From contig JAHNUO010000011.1 of assembly GCA_019787685.1 (NCBI GenBank), forward strand, positions 1,736,001 to 1,800,000: a stretch of DNA of 64,000 nt, in the 5' to 3' direction. Below the pieces are notes generated by a model, which was given only the letters and a program-made list of their open reading frames with translations, searched no databases and was not told the origin of the DNA. The stretch comes from Chiua virens (Eukaryota; Basidiomycota; Agaricomycetes; Boletales; Boletaceae). The translations under genes and the position numbers were made by a program. Below, piece by piece: positions 34,662 to 47,389 of the stretch (its first letter is position 1; every line of letters starts with the position of its first letter).

Positions 34662-35561
34662 CATGCCACGTCGTCACATTGCGCTGTCATTTCTGAAACA
34701 AGAGGTCGAGTCACCGGGGTATCTCAATCTTGGAGGACAGAGTGTTACTACGACGTGCCTCACTGATGCTTTCTGATCCGTTGGGCCTACAAGGAGGAAA
34801 GACAACCGTCGAGGTGCTGATTTTCAAAATTAGTAACCCTGCATGCTTCTGTGCTGACTCGGACACGGAAAAAAATAGGTCCTCACCGTCCTTGCACATT
34901 GCAAGACCGATATCGCACAGGCCAAGCAGATCCTGGTGAGATGGATCCGGAACAAACAAGAGAAAGGTCGTAGCACAGGGTACATCTTGGAGAAACTCGA
35001 AGTGATCGAATCAAAGGCTCGTCTCCCATATTGATTTCGTTTTCAAGAGAGGTCGCGGCTGAAGGTGCCTTCGAACAGTTCGTAATGGATGTGTCTTTGC
35101 ACTCCGCCTTCCACGAGGCGCGAGAGGAGACGTATCTCCCTCGTTCTTTAGATCTTCCGTTCTCTTCGTTTATCCGCGGCGAGTCAGAGGAGCGGTCCGC
35201 CCAAGAACCTGTGGCTTCTTCGTGCGTTGATACGTCCATACGCGAGCCGGAGGTTCGACCCGCGTCGATGGTCATCACAGAGGAGCTACCGTCCACTGAA
35301 TCCGTATATTCATCTGAATCGGCAACCGATTTCGGGCCACTACTTCCTACCTCGATGCTTCTGAATCGGAAGCTGTGGACTGGTGAGGAGACGACCGCTT
35401 TGTTGGCTCAAGATGCCGAGACGACGATGGGGTCAGATTCAATACCTGCCTCAGTTGCTTCGTCGTCACTGCACGAACAACCAAATGATGAACGAGTGAA
35501 TGTTACTTTTAATTTTGACTGTGATCTCTCAGATTTCAACTACATGGAATCATTTCTTTAG
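34662..35561 (+). CDS. Hypothetical protein, acidic C-terminal tail
   Basis: Not recognised. Three coherent plus-strand pieces can be read. The first starts at ATG 34662 (MPRRHIALSFLKQEVESPG). After an AG acceptor near 34878 comes a basic, helical piece, VLAHCKTDIAQAKQILVRW, with KNKQ-like and LEKLEVIESKA segments. A 176-codon frame (35031-35561) is rich in Ser/Glu and ends FNFDCDLSDFNYMESFL, resembling an acidic activation tail. The frame change near 35030 was not resolved by a clear intron, so these may be one gene, two genes or a decayed one. A transcription-factor role is only a guess from the tail. Confidence 0.45.
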
Positions 35562-35924
35562 GTTCAAGAAGGTTTTTCTACATGCTTGTTGTATCACACT
35601 TTTCTTTCGCGTTCCATCTTGTGACCGTGACGCAGGACGCATTCTCGGGTAGTTATATGACCTTTATCTTATCTAATCAATCCGAGTTAGAGCGGGAAGA
35701 TGGTCAAAGTACTACTAAGACTCTGCGTATGACAATCGTCCAGCATACTGCGAGGCATCAGTACTATTCAGTACTTCAGTGTTCAGTGCTCACCTAATGA
35801 CAATTTGTCGTCCTCCGTCTATGCTAGGTCGTCATTCAAGTGAGTAGCTGATGTGAATGAAGTGCACATGGTTTGTATCTATACATGGCGAGTACACGAT
35901 GAGCAAGTACGGCGATGGTCGAGA
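35562..35924. other. Intergenic region
   Basis: AT-rich spacer between the hypothetical gene and the HET relic. A short plus frame at 35582-35797 has no motif. No gene is supported. Confidence 0.35.
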
Positions 35925-38450
35925 GGACAATGTCCATGACTCGTGATAGGCGCAAAGATCGCCATGACATGTGGGATCTGCGGTGGAACGAGCTGATCCG
36001 AGTCGTAGACCGTGAGGTCTGCTGGTAGGCAGCTGTTGTAGTCACCTCCGGGCCCAGTCCAAGCGGGGATGGTGAGATCGCTCGAACTAGCTAGGACGTA
36101 TTCCAGAAGACGGCCGATTCCCTTACACTTGCCTTCGCCGTATTCGATAAATATCGACATCGAAGATACCTAGCAATGAATAAGCAGTGTCTTCTGCAAC
36201 AGTAATCTGATGCTGCGAAGCCAGGCAGAGTTTCTCGTGAATCCTGTTGAGACCCATCTGAGCGCACGTAGCTCCTCCGCAGAAACATGGCCGCGATAAC
36301 GACAGGCGAATTTTTGTGGTTGAACATATCCAACCTTAGGTAGGGCCTCCAGTCCTCGGTGTAGAATTAGACAGTCTCGGCCGCTACGTATTCTTGGTAT
36401 GTCTATCCACGTTTGTTCCACTCGTTTTCCCAAAGGTCACCACGCTTCTGGAACTTCGACTGGGTTCCACGAAGGTGGACTAGGGTGAGTGCGGAGCCAC
36501 GGTACCACCTGAACACAGCAACAAAGGACCCATGCAATACTGGAGTGTCCTTTTCGTCTATACAGCACGTATCCGACCACACCCAGTGGAAGCCGAGGGT
36601 ACCCGCGGCCCTGAAAAACTTCTGAAGCTTGGTGTTCGGATAGGATGGTTCGTAGATCGGGATGTTCTGGGCTGTCTGATACGAACCTGAGGGGTTCGCC
36701 TTGCTGCTCCCACCGGTGCGACATGACATGACGGTAAAACTGTTGACCTCCCTCAGAATTCGGGTATCATCAAGCGAGAAGCGAGTCGTCATCGATGGAC
36801 ACAGTTCATCACAGATGGGAAGTTACTGTCACGCCGCCCTTTGCTGTGCTTTGTCAAGGAGGCGACCGGTAGTAGTGTCTATGGGTACACCAGGCATGTC
36901 GGAGACGGTCTTATCAATGGTTTGCTGAATGGGAGGTGTGGCGTCAATATATTGACGGCCGAGCTCTGTTGTCAATGATCATGTTAAGTAAATATGTGTT
37001 CGTGTAAGGAACATCGTAGAACGCGCTCACCGCGAATGTGTTCGTCTGAGGATTCCTTCAACTTCGCAAGCATCACATGGAACCCGGCAAATACCTCGAT
37101 ATATCACCTTCCTGCATGTAATTCTGTGCGGGAGTTGCATCATTGAAGGGATATGAAGTAACGAGGCGCAGAGTATACCTCGTCGGCATCAACAGCGCAC
37201 CCTCCCACGAGCCTATAGAGATTCGTGGCTTGCAACGCCTGACGAGGATCTCCACTTGGTTGACCGGATCGAGTGATAAGATGTGAAATGACCATCAGCT
37301 TCGTGATATCTCTGACAGTCCATTGCAGTGTCGCCGAGCGTCTCAAGCTGATCTCTACATCGTCGACGAAAAGTTATGGACACGAAAGTCAGAGAACCGT
37401 TAACTGCGTTTCGCATGCTGCGACCGACCGAGTGCACACTGAGCTTCTTCTTCACGGTTACTAGATGGATTCTGAGCAAATTCTGCAGCAATTGAATGCT
37501 CTTGGCTGATTCGCGAAAGCAATCTACCTGCGAGCACGTTTGCTTTCCCATCATCACTGATATGACATGACCCGAAGCCTCGGAAAGCAATCGGAGAGTG
37601 AGGGTTTCTGTCTAGTCACAGGGGGCGGGGAGATCAGAGCAAAGCTGCTGAACGGCATTCTCGAGATTTGGTATTTTTTCATCTGCAGTTTGATACGGCA
37701 GTCATACAACTGCGAGTGATATGAAAGGAAAGAACGAACGAACTTGAAGATTCGAGCTTGCGCAACTTCAAGTTGCATGACGTGCAACACGGTAAGCATC
37801 ATTGCAGAATTTTGATACGGGTGCACTTACACAGTCGGTGTATCCCCATACACGTGTCATCTTTCGGCAGAGAAGAGAGGTTAATCACTTTGAAAGTGTG
37901 GTCCCGGCAGATACATCGAGATGGTTGTTCCATGCGATGGAGCAGTTGTAGGAAGAAGCGGGTTCGATGTTGAACTTGAGTCTTGACGAGGTTGTCTTTG
38001 TTGAGCGTCGTAGATCCTGGCGTCCATCGTTGCCGAAGTAGAGATCCACCGGTCCCACGATCTCGACACGATTTTCATTCCGTCCGTCCGGTGAAATACT
38101 CTTTTCTTTCCACCGTGCGCATCAAAGACCGACAGTTTACCATTCTCCGCTGACGATCCACTTGCTGTCTTGCGAGGTTGCAAGATCTAACATTGTTCCC
38201 TCCGTGTCTTCTACTCGCCAAAATCGAATCCTTTCCTCACCTGCTCCAATCAGAAAATGCTGTCCGTCCACAGGAAGGGCGGACGCAGTCAGATGAGTTT
38301 GGCTATGGAATTCGATCACCTTGGATTTCCGAACGTTCAAGTTGGTCCTGTTCGTTTGTCTCATACCCATTTTCTCCCGCCTACACCACACCCCTAATAG
38401 CATTTTCAGCCTTTCGTTCCAACTTATTTCCCCTTCGACTGGTTTCACCT
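35925..38450 (-). pseudogene. WD40-TPR-HET gene relic (paralog of 43.3-47.4 kb)
   Basis: This is a decayed copy of the gene at 43.3-47.4 kb in the same orientation. The 3' ends align (TCCATGACTCGTGATAGGCG at about 35930 versus 43316). HET motifs survive in a frame at 36403-36792: FHWVWSDTCCID and WYRGSALTLVHLRG. WD40 remnants such as RIRFWRVEDTEG lie at 38137-38448, and TPR remnants such as DQLETLGDTAMDCQRYHEA lie at 37213-37590. The copy lacks the C-terminal segment present in the paralog at about 43346-43880 and is cut by stops and shifts (for example in the segment matching YRYVMLSHRWEE). Confidence 0.88.
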
Positions 38451-40200
38451 ACAAATTTCAGCGTGCATATAGGCTTGGTAGTCCCATCGCTGTTGATCGT
38501 CTCAACTCACGTTGTGAACTCAGACGAAATTCAGTGTCGACATAGGTCGTCGCGCCCGCAAACCACGCTCACACTACGCGTTTCTCGAGACACTGCGAAA
38601 TGCATCCCATCTTACTCGTTCATATTAACTTTCCGATCCCTTCTGGTTCTTGTGGGTAAAGATGGATTACCGACCCTGACGTTATCTTACTCTCACCCAC
38701 ACTTACTCCGCAGGTTGAAACGGTTGCGGTCCCTTCCGTCTCTACCAGGAAGTGCCTCCAAAGTTCCGGATTGTAAGAATTCTACCCCTCCCATATCTAC
38801 TACTCTATTCTCCGTCCCGATTCACGTACTTCCAACTCTCCAGCGGATTTCTCGTAGCCAACGGGACTGTTGAATTTCATGCACTGCAGTTGAACTAGAT
38901 CACGTTGCGTAAGGGCGCATACACTTATCTGGAGAAACTGCGTTTGGATTTACCAAGTCAAGAGTCATTCTATCCGAGGATGCTGTCAATAATCCTTCCT
39001 GATTGGCACGAACAAGGAGGATAGATGTGGCACCGCGCGTGGTTCGTTGTGGATCGCAGGCTTGCGTCCACTGCGGAGTGAAAAGGAATGGATGGAGCTG
39101 CATATGGTGCAGTTGGACGACAGTTTGTGGTACAGTTGGTTCCATTCGTGGTCTTTGGGGTCGGGGCTGATTGGTATGCCCGATTTTTGCGCACATTCGG
39201 GTTCAATGCAGTGGCCTAGAAACGGGATCCTGTCAATGGCGGTGATGAAGAGCAACCTCTCCTTCTCACGGGCTGCCCGTTATCATCGTCAATATCACTG
39301 GCTGGGATCTTCACTTGCCACCATGATCAAATCACTGTTCAGAAACTACTTGGGGAGATTCCCGGAGATGAGCAAAGCACCACCGGCACTGCTTATATCC
39401 AGTGAATACATGATTCTCATGTCGAGAGTGCACAGCAGGAGCGCGTAGAGTCAGGCCAATGAGACTTAAGATAAGCCGGCAAATAGTAGACGCGAGGATG
39501 CTATACTGATTTTGTCTGGTGATCCGAGGAGGACATCTGCCACTGATGAGTTGAATGCCTGGTGGCCAACATCAATATGTGGTCAAAATGATCATATCCA
39601 TCTTATATTGGCGCAGTGCATGTACTCAACTAGTCATTAGTCAACCCCTGCAGCAAACGTGTTCTTCAAGTAATCCCGGGCCGGGAGTTCCAAATTAGCC
39701 ACGGGCTTGGACAGCACATTGACGAAGGAACACAGATCCGTCCAGCCATATTACCGTCGCCTGACGGATGATGGATGATGGTCTCATGCAGGGTGACAAG
39801 AGGCTGGAATATCGACACGGCACTGTTCATGACGACGGTACGCAACAATGATAATCCTCGCTTGTGTTCATAATTTCTGGTGCTGATCAGGAGTCGGAAA
39901 GAGTGCACTGACAAGCTGTCCGCAACTCGAAAATCAATGATAGCTTCACTGGAAATTTGCCATGATTGCTTGAAACTACTGCAATGTTGCGACGTTCGTC
40001 TGATCCCAGCCACATTATTAACGATCATAACATGTTGATCATGATATTCCTCTATTGGCAACACAAAATAACTCATGGTCTTTACTTGTTATAAAGTTAG
40101 ACCCCATTGGGTGAACAGTGTAATCTTCTGCAGCTTCTTTTTTCCTCACACCTCTCACCCAGGGTATCTCTCAGTACTTCAGTTCCAATCCATCAAGATT
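38451..40200. other. Unassigned region downstream of the HET relic
   Basis: This contains several open frames of 70-136 codons on both strands (for example minus 39666-40076 and plus 39047-39448), but no domain, no splice-linked continuity and no match to the 47.5-48.2 kb region that should be its paralog. It may include decayed 5' sequence of the HET relic. Confidence 0.35.
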
Positions 40201-42010
40201 ATGTCTTCCGCATTACAGTCGGCTCTCGCAGCCATCCAGCAGAATAACTATTTGACTCGTACGTTCGTCCTCGCCTACAATGGTCAGTCTGACAGGCTTT
40301 TCGCAGTCGTTCTCATCACTGCCGTTGGATATGATTACAGTAAGCTGTATGATCCTATTCCAACATTCAGCACAAACTGACAGTTGTACGTCATCAGTCC
40401 TCATGTTTCCCAAAGAGGTGTGTCCAACCCACATGCTCTGTTTCATGTATGGGATGGTTTTCCTGATCTATATGAGCAAAGATAGAATATATCTGGGTCA
40501 GTGCGAAGTCGTTTCAATTGAGGTGTTCAATGACGTATTGCTGATTGGCCTGAGATGACAGTGTAAACCGTGGACCTGGGTGTCAACGCTGTTCATCCTT
40601 GTGCGTGCCAAAATTTGCGGCTCACTAGCATATCTCAGCAAGACCATCACCATCATAGGTTCGCTATTGTGGCCTATATACTTTGGCGTAAGCTTACTGC
40701 TGTGCAATGCATACACTGAGCACTGAACCTCGTGTGTCCATCAGATCCAATGCCCTCAGTAAGTTTAATATACAACTTTTCAGTATGAATTTGATCCGAC
40801 GAACACTGGCATGTCTAAAGATGGAAGTACTTTTCTACCTGGGACTGACAAAGTATATATCTCAGATACTGATAATGGTGATGTGTTGACGTGGATTATT
40901 CGTAGATGTGCGTATTCAAATTCTAGACTCTCAGGCTCAGGGTCAACGGCGCACCTTTTAATCACAACTGGTATTTGCTAAACAGTTGTGAGTTTTAAGT
41001 CGAAGCTTTTCCAATCCATTCTATTCATTTCAAGGCCAAATAATTTCCACTGTGCAGCTTTGGACATACACGCTATTCCTCAGCGCCGCTGATAGTGAGT
41101 AACTTTGTACTTTTAAAACGCGAAGTCAGTGACCATTGACACATGACCACCACAGTCGGAATGATGCTGCGCGTATGGGTCATCTACAGTCGGTCAAGGC
41201 GAATTCTTTTAACGCTTCTCACCTTGTTGTCCATGGAGATAATCTCCATGCTGGCAGTAGCAGTTTTTTACAGCAATTCGAGCCGTGAAATATGTATGTA
41301 GACCCGGTCGACAAATTCACACTACACTCACCAATGGCCAGGGTTCGCAATCCAAGTATTGGGATATTCATTTTGCGGAGGGCAACTTACATCCCAGTCA
41401 CTCATCTGGGAGGAAGTGACTGACATTTTGCAAATGACGTTTGGTGCGGTGTTGTGCATACTTGCAATCATCCAGTTCGCAAGGGAATCGTTTCAAATGT
41501 ATCACGCGACAAAGCAGTGGCAACCGAATCGATATGTGAGGTTGCTCACTGAGCAGGGCATTGTCTACTTCTTTGCGTATGTCCTTACCAATATAAGTCC
41601 TGTAAGATATCCACAAATTAACCGCCCTTTCTTTGCGCAGAATCTTCTTGGTGAACGTCATCAGCGTGCTGAGCTACTGGGGAGAACTTCCAAGCACAGG
41701 TTGGCTCTCGATATTCGTGGCTGTCCTGCAAGAGGTGCCCGTATTTATTCTAGCCCCTCGGTTCATCATCAGTATACGAGAGATGTATGCACATGATGCT
41801 CGACGTGGGACTGGGATTGATAATGGGTTTGGCTTATCCGCGTCGTCCAGCTTTGGTGGGGTTTCCAGAGAACCGGTTGTGTTCGCCCCTGGTGTGCAGA
41901 GCGAAGTCGCAGTCCACGCCGTCGATGCGGATGGTGAGGAGAATCAGAATGAGGGGACAGAAAATATCGAGTTGGTACCAAGGGAGGCTGGGTCCACTCA
42001 ACCAGTGTAG
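40201..42010 (+). CDS. DUF6533-type multi-pass membrane protein
   Basis: This is a fungal membrane protein family of unknown function. Exon 1 (40201-40339) starts MSSALQSALAAIQQNNYL and includes VVLITAVGYDY, spliced to ILMFPKE: the DUF6533 hallmark YDYxLxFPxE. Later exons give KPWTWVSTLFILVR, LRVWVIYSRSRRILLTLLTL, then SLIWEEVTDILQMTFGAV, QFARESFQMYH and WQPNRYVRLLTEQGIVYFFA. The last exon reads NVISVLSYWGELPSTGWLSI and ends with APRFIISIREMY and an acidic tail; stop at 42008-42010. The exons between 40400 and 41100 were only partly phased. A relic of its 3' part lies at 48.28-48.49 kb. Confidence 0.8.
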
Positions 42011-42239
42011 GTGGATGTCGGATCAGTATCTTTCTGATTCCGAGTCTGCGGTTAGCGCCACCTCAATTTCTTTATTGTCGCCCGGATTATATGTAGTATT
42101 CAGCTGGTGCAACAAAGCAATGACGACGGGTCTCAGATTCCATAAAATCGCATGACATAACCGTACGCCGGTGCCTCTATGACAAAGGGTCCAGCGTCGG
42201 ATTGGTAGCTCGAACGCAGGAATAACGCACCTTTTGGTG

Positions 42240-43045
42240 GTGCTCTCATATTACCCATCATCGTGTATGAAGAAAACAGCACTGTTATTACAAAAGTAAG
42301 TACAAAACATCAGGCGAACGCATCAGCAGTCGATTCATAAACACCTCATCTTCACATGATGCTGCACCAACTCATTTGATCCTGCATCCTCGGTATTTTC
42401 CACTTCATCTCCTCTGACACCCACTCTAACCGTTCCTTGGTGCATTTCTCGACCAACTTGTCCGCCGCTACCGCATACTTGTGAACCGTATACTCACCCT
42501 CAGCATACCCACCCGCGCGCAATGCAGCCCATGCGACGTTCCTCGCCAACACTGATCGATCCCGGTTGTGGACAGTATCCAAGATGACAAAGTATGTGAC
42601 CGGAAACGTCTTGAATCGAAAGAATCGCCCTTCATCTGCCTGTGCCGTGTCGCTGAGATAACCAGACTTGAGTCCCGAGTCGCCCGGGCCCCTCGATCCA
42701 TACAGCACATCCAGCGCAGACCATTTCACGTCCCACTTGTCTTTCAATGATGGTGGTACAGATGGTATAGATGCCACTGGCCACGGTGGAGCCTCAAATT
42801 GATGTCCACGTATTGCTGGTAGTGCCTCGTCGTTCGACGGACCCGATCCGAACATCTCAACTTGGCGACCGGGGGCCGTTTCGGAGCGAAGGACAACCTG
42901 GAAAAGATCTGGCCGTGCACGAAGCTCACATATAAATGCCTCCGTGAATCGATCCTGCTCATTTCGCATCGCACCGAACATGTACGACCGTATCTGAACC
43001 TCGGCCCAGACGGCGTAGCCCCGCTGAGTTGCTCTCAAGGTGCTC
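42240..43045. repeat. Duplicated block, copy 1 (partner 48.49-49.29 kb)
   Basis: About 800 bp are nearly identical to 48490-49292, with only scattered substitutions plus one indel. The block covers the 3' flank (a shared stretch starting GAAGAAAACAGCACTGTTA) and most of family X. The match stops abruptly at GTTGCTCTCAAGG (about 43045 and 49292), a clean breakpoint. Confidence 0.85.
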
Positions 43046-43149
43046 ACGACTGCGCCCGTTTCACCCCGACTTTTGGAAATCTTACCCCCCCAAGGGACGA
43101 CTAAAAGCCACTCACTCCCCTGCCCATATACCAGCATTTGTAACCCCAT
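42352..43149 (-). CDS. Family X protein, copy X1 (unknown function, truncated N-terminus)
   Basis: This is a 265-codon frame of an unrecognised basidiomycete family. The conserved core runs IRSYMFGAMRNEQDRFTEAF, ELRARPDLFQVVLRSETAPG, KWSALDVLYGS, FFRFKTFPVTYFVILDTV, LARNVAWAALRAGGYAEGEY and VHKYAVAADKLVEKC, ending near RMQDQMSWCSIM. The N-terminal 45 residues differ from X2 and X3 because the duplication breakpoint lies inside the gene, so new sequence supplies the start. Unlike X2 and X3 it has no Y gene upstream. It has no Cys/His cluster; the hydrophobic FPVTYFVILDTV suggests a buried strand. Confidence 0.6.
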   Translation of the reverse strand: MGLQMLVYGQGSEWLLVVPWGGKISKSRGETGAVVSTLRATQRGYAVWAEVQIRSYMFGAMRNEQDRFTEAFICELRARPDLFQVVLRSETAPGRQVEMFGSGPSNDEALPAIRGHQFEAPPWPVASIPSVPPSLKDKWDVKWSALDVLYGSRGPGDSGLKSGYLSDTAQADEGRFFRFKTFPVTYFVILDTVHNRDRSVLARNVAWAALRAGGYAEGEYTVHKYAVAADKLVEKCTKERLEWVSEEMKWKIPRMQDQMSWCSIM

Positions 43150-43345
43150 CCGATGTGCTTCTTCCTCGTGCTCACGACAAATTGGTTACCCAAGCCAGTA
43201 ACATAAGGACATGCTCATTATCGCTATATAAAGGTATCTCGTAGAGTACACGCATGTAATGTCTGCTGTTTATTGACCGGCGGGGCAGAGCCACACATCG
43301 ATTTTTAAAAAAAAGTCCATGACTTGTGATAGGTGCAAAGATCGC

Positions 43346-46300
43346 CTACTTCACATCTACCTTTGTGATCCCTGCCATCAACGCATTCACCGACGTATCC
43401 TCGCGGATCCGAGTCATGATCAAGCTATCGGTCGCAACGCGTCGATACCGCACGCGCTCCACCCGAGCGAGTAACAATGCACCAAACGGCTGCCGTAGAC
43501 AGGCGAGGATATATAGCGCACGCGTAGTATCGTCGAGCTGACCCGCAGCGCCACGCCGCCAAGAGAAACCCTGGTCGAGAAAAACACAAATCCACGGATG
43601 AATCAGGAACAGATCTTCCGTGTCGGAGAGCGTGTCCTTGGTCTTGATCTCCACCTCCCCAAGTGAAGAGGTTGTCGCACGATAAACGCGACAATCCATT
43701 CCCGAATCTGATTCGACAACTTTAGTTACGGAGAACATAATGCCGTGGAGTTCGAGGCGACCGGCGTTGATGGATGGCAAAGGAAGTTCGTTTAGACGGT
43801 AATAGAGCCGTACGACCAACGCAAGGTCCGAGTCCGACAAGGATGAGCGTAGCGTATGGACAACGTTGTCCAGCTTCGCGGGCTCGATGGCGTGTGGAAT
43901 CTGCGGTGGAACGAGCTGATCGTAGACCGTGAGGTCTGCTGGTAGGGAACTGTTGTAGTCACCTGCTGGCCCACTCCAAGCGAGGATGGTGACGTCACTC
44001 GAACTAGTCAGAGCGTATTCCAGAAGACGACCGATCGCCTTACACTTGCCCTCGCCGTATTTGATAAAAATATCAGCATCAAAGATACCCAGCAATGAAT
44101 AGGCAGCGTCTTCTGCGACAGTGGTCAGACGCTGCGAAGCCAGGAAGAGCTTCTCGCGAACCCTGTTGGGACCCGGCTGGAGCGCATTCAATTTCTCTGC
44201 AGAAACATGGGATGCTTGTTCCATCTCCGCGACAACGATGGGCGACTTTTTGTGGTTGAACATGTCGAGCCCTAGGTAGGGTTTCCAGTCCTCGGTGTAG
44301 AACTGGACAGTTTCGGCGGCCACATATTCTTGGTAGGTCCATCCGCGTTTGCTCCACTCACTCCCCCCAAGGTCACCACGCTTCTGGAACTTCGACTGGA
44401 CTCCACGAAGGTGGACGAGGGTGAGTGCGGAGCCACGGTACCACCTGAACATGGCAACCAACGACTCATGCAATACTACAATGTCCTTTTTGTCAATGCA
44501 GCATGTATCCGACCACACCCAGTGGAATCCGAGGGCACCCCCAACCCTGCAAAACTCCTGAAGCTTGGTGTTAGGAGAGGACGATTCCAGTTCATAGATC
44601 GAGATGTTCTGAACTGTCTGATACAGGGGTTCAACTTCTTCCCACCGGTGCGACAACATGACATAACGGTAAAACTGTTCGACCTCCCTCAGGATTCGGA
44701 TGCGATCAAGCGAGAGGCGAGTCGTCATCGATGAACGCAGCTCGTCATAGATGGGATGTTTCTGGAATGCCACCTTTTGCTGTACTTTGTCATAGAGGCG
44801 ACCAGTGGTAGTGTCTATGAGCACACCGGGCATGTTGGAGACGGTCTTATCGATGGCTTCTTGAATAACAGGCGTGACATCGATATATTGACGGCCGAGT
44901 TCTGTCGTTGATATTGTATTAAGTATGTGGACATATAGGGAACATCAAAGAATGTGCTCACTGCGATTGCGTTCGTCCGAAGATTCCTTCAATTTTGCAA
45001 GCATCTCACGGAACCCATCCAACGCCTTTGTATACTGCCTGCCTGCATGTAATGCTGCATGTCTTTGTTCATAACCCCGATGAGATGAAGGGTCTAATTT
45101 GATGATCTGCGAGCTGCGTTATTGAAACGATCTGAATAACGAGGTGCAAAGTATACCTCGTCGGCATCACATAGCGCATTCTTCCACGAGCCTGCAGAGA
45201 CTCGTGCCTTGCTGCGCTTAACGAGGATCTCGACACGGTTGACCGGATTGAATGACAAAATGGTTGAAAAATGACCAGCAGCCTCGGTGTATCTCTGAGA
45301 GTCGATTGCAGTGTCGCCGAGCTTCTCAAGCTGATCTCCACACCGTTGAAGAAAATCTACACATGGAAAGTCAGAGAACCATCCACTCCATTTCGTATGC
45401 TGCGACCAACCGAAGTTCCCACTGCGCTAGATTGCCGTAATTACTCACGTCGCCGGGCGAATTTCGTTGTATTTGTCGGAAACACTTGGTTGCCTCTTGA
45501 TGAACATCGAAATTTTGAAGCTTCAACTACATCATGTAGATTGTCAGCATCTGACATTAATTTAGTATATCACGTAAAACAAACTGTGGCGGTATCCACT
45601 ACGCTTTTGTCTACCGAGCCATGGAGTAACACGATGTTGGCCCACTTTGATAGGAGTTTAGTTAGGGTAGAAGGGCTAAGGGAAAGTGCGGCGGTGTATG
45701 CTGCAAGTGCGTCATCATGATTGTTGGTTATTGCCGCCTCGTTTCCTTTTCCCTCGAGTGTTGTGATATATCTATGAGCAAAATCTACGGGAATTCAATA
45801 CTCTTGTCTGATTCACGACGGCTAACTCACCTGTAATTATGTTCACAATTAGGTTGTTTGCATCCCCACTATTACTTGTACAACCCGAAGTCTCTGAAAG
45901 CAGTTGGAGAGCATCATCGATGCGGCCCTGAGCATACAGGATTTCACACTGATCCTTCCGCTCGCGGGCTTCAAGTTGAAGAATTTGAGTGAAGGTATCA
46001 GTCTTATCACGGGAGGCGGCGAGCTCTGAGCGAAGTTGCTGAACGGTATCCTCGAGACCTGCTATCTTTTCCTCTGATTGACACGGAGTCATAAAACTAT
46101 GAGTGACATGAAAAGAATGGAAAAACGAACTCAAAGATTCGAGCTTGCGCAGCTTGCATGACGTATGTACAACATGATAAGCAACACCGTACAAGTTTTT
46201 GATGCGAATACACATACACAATGAGTATATCCTTGATAAAGAATTTCGAAGACATTCCACAGCATAATTTTATCGCCCACTCTGACAACCAAGTCATGAT

Positions 46301-47389
46301 TTGATGAGATCGCCATAGCTTCGACATAATCGGGATGCTCGATAGGCGAACCAATTTGCTCGTGCGTTGTTGAATCCCAAAAGGAGATATATGGGCCAGC
46401 GGAGGCTGCGATATACGAACCATTGCTTGCCAGGGCGATGCATCGAGGAGAACGGTCAGTGTGAATTCGCCATTTCGACAGGGTGGTCCCAGTATCTGTG
46501 TCAAGATGGTAAATGTGACCATCGACTGATGCTGCAAAGAGATGGTTGTTGTGATGACTCCAGGCGATGGTGGAGACTGGAATCTTGAATTCGACGAGGA
46601 GATGACCATCTTGTTCGGTCTCGTAGATTCGAAGTGTTTTTTCCGAGGCAGTTGCGAACAAGTGTCCATCGTATGAAAACTTGGCTGCTTGCACCCGATC
46701 GTCGTGTTCCAGTGTGAGTAGCTCCTGACCGGTAGCAAGTGACCATACCCGCACATTACAGCTTCGACCGATGTCACAAGGGTGTCTCAGAGAGGTCTTC
46801 TTCGACGATCCCGATACGATCTTCGTCCCGTCTGGTGACACATCGACAGCGAGCACCTTGTACTTGTGTCCAAGTTTAGCTCGGCCACTTTCTCTTGACT
46901 TTGCGCATCAAAGACCACCACATCGCCGTCGTTGCCCCCGACAATCCACTCGCCATCTTGTGCGACTGCAATGCCGTTGACGCAATTCCCCGTGTCCATA
47001 GGCATCCCTACCTCCTCCATGTCTTCCACTCGCCACCATCGAATCTTATTGTCGTCTCCACTGGTCAGAAGGTGTTTCCCGTCCGCAAAAAATGCGACCG
47101 CTTTTATTCTCCTTGCACCCTCGAGTTCGACCACTTTTGTCTCATCCGCTTGAATGGTGGGGGAGGCCCTGTTTATTGAGCGCTCGTCAGCATCGCCTCG
47201 ACCATTTAGAGCTCGGCTTTTCTCACTCTTCTCCGCTGTCAGTATGAACCTTTGATCAGCTATCCAGCTACTCACCGCAAGTTGACCCAGGGTGTGATTG
47301 AGGAAACATTGTCGAAATGCGTTTCGGAGTCGCAAAACAAGGCTGAGCGGTTGTTCACTCCCTGGAGCCCTCAATCTCGCGGTATACAC
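43346..47389 (-). CDS. WD40-TPR-HET protein (heterokaryon-incompatibility domain)
   Basis: This is a large modular protein of the fungal HET family, whose members trigger incompatibility or cell-death responses; the role here is inferred. Order on the minus strand: WD40 repeats (47.2-46.2 kb; IKAVAFFADGKHLLTSGDD, KIRWWRVED, LFATASEKTLRIYETE, SFWDSTTHEQIG), a coiled coil (EEKIAGLEDTVQQLRSELAA), TPR segments (GNEAAITNNHDDALAAYTAA; LEKLGDTAIDSQRYTEAAGH), then HET (44.8-43.35 kb). HET motifs are YRYVMLSHRWEE, FHWVWSDTCCIDKKD and GWTYQEYVAAETVQFYTEDW, with AAYSLLGIF downstream. The final exon is a 495-codon frame. Several TPR introns are phased. The 5' end is not resolved: the first WD40 frame has no ATG, so an upstream exon (perhaps at 47.54-47.86 kb) is needed. 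Confidence 0.85.

Noticed and set aside
38178..38873. 231-codon plus-strand open frame
   Set aside because: It begins antisense to the WD40 part of the HET relic and has no recognisable motif; probably a shadow frame.
39047..39448. 133-codon plus frame with Trp-rich start
   Set aside because: Overlapped by competing minus frames, with no domain and no paralog in the duplicated unit.
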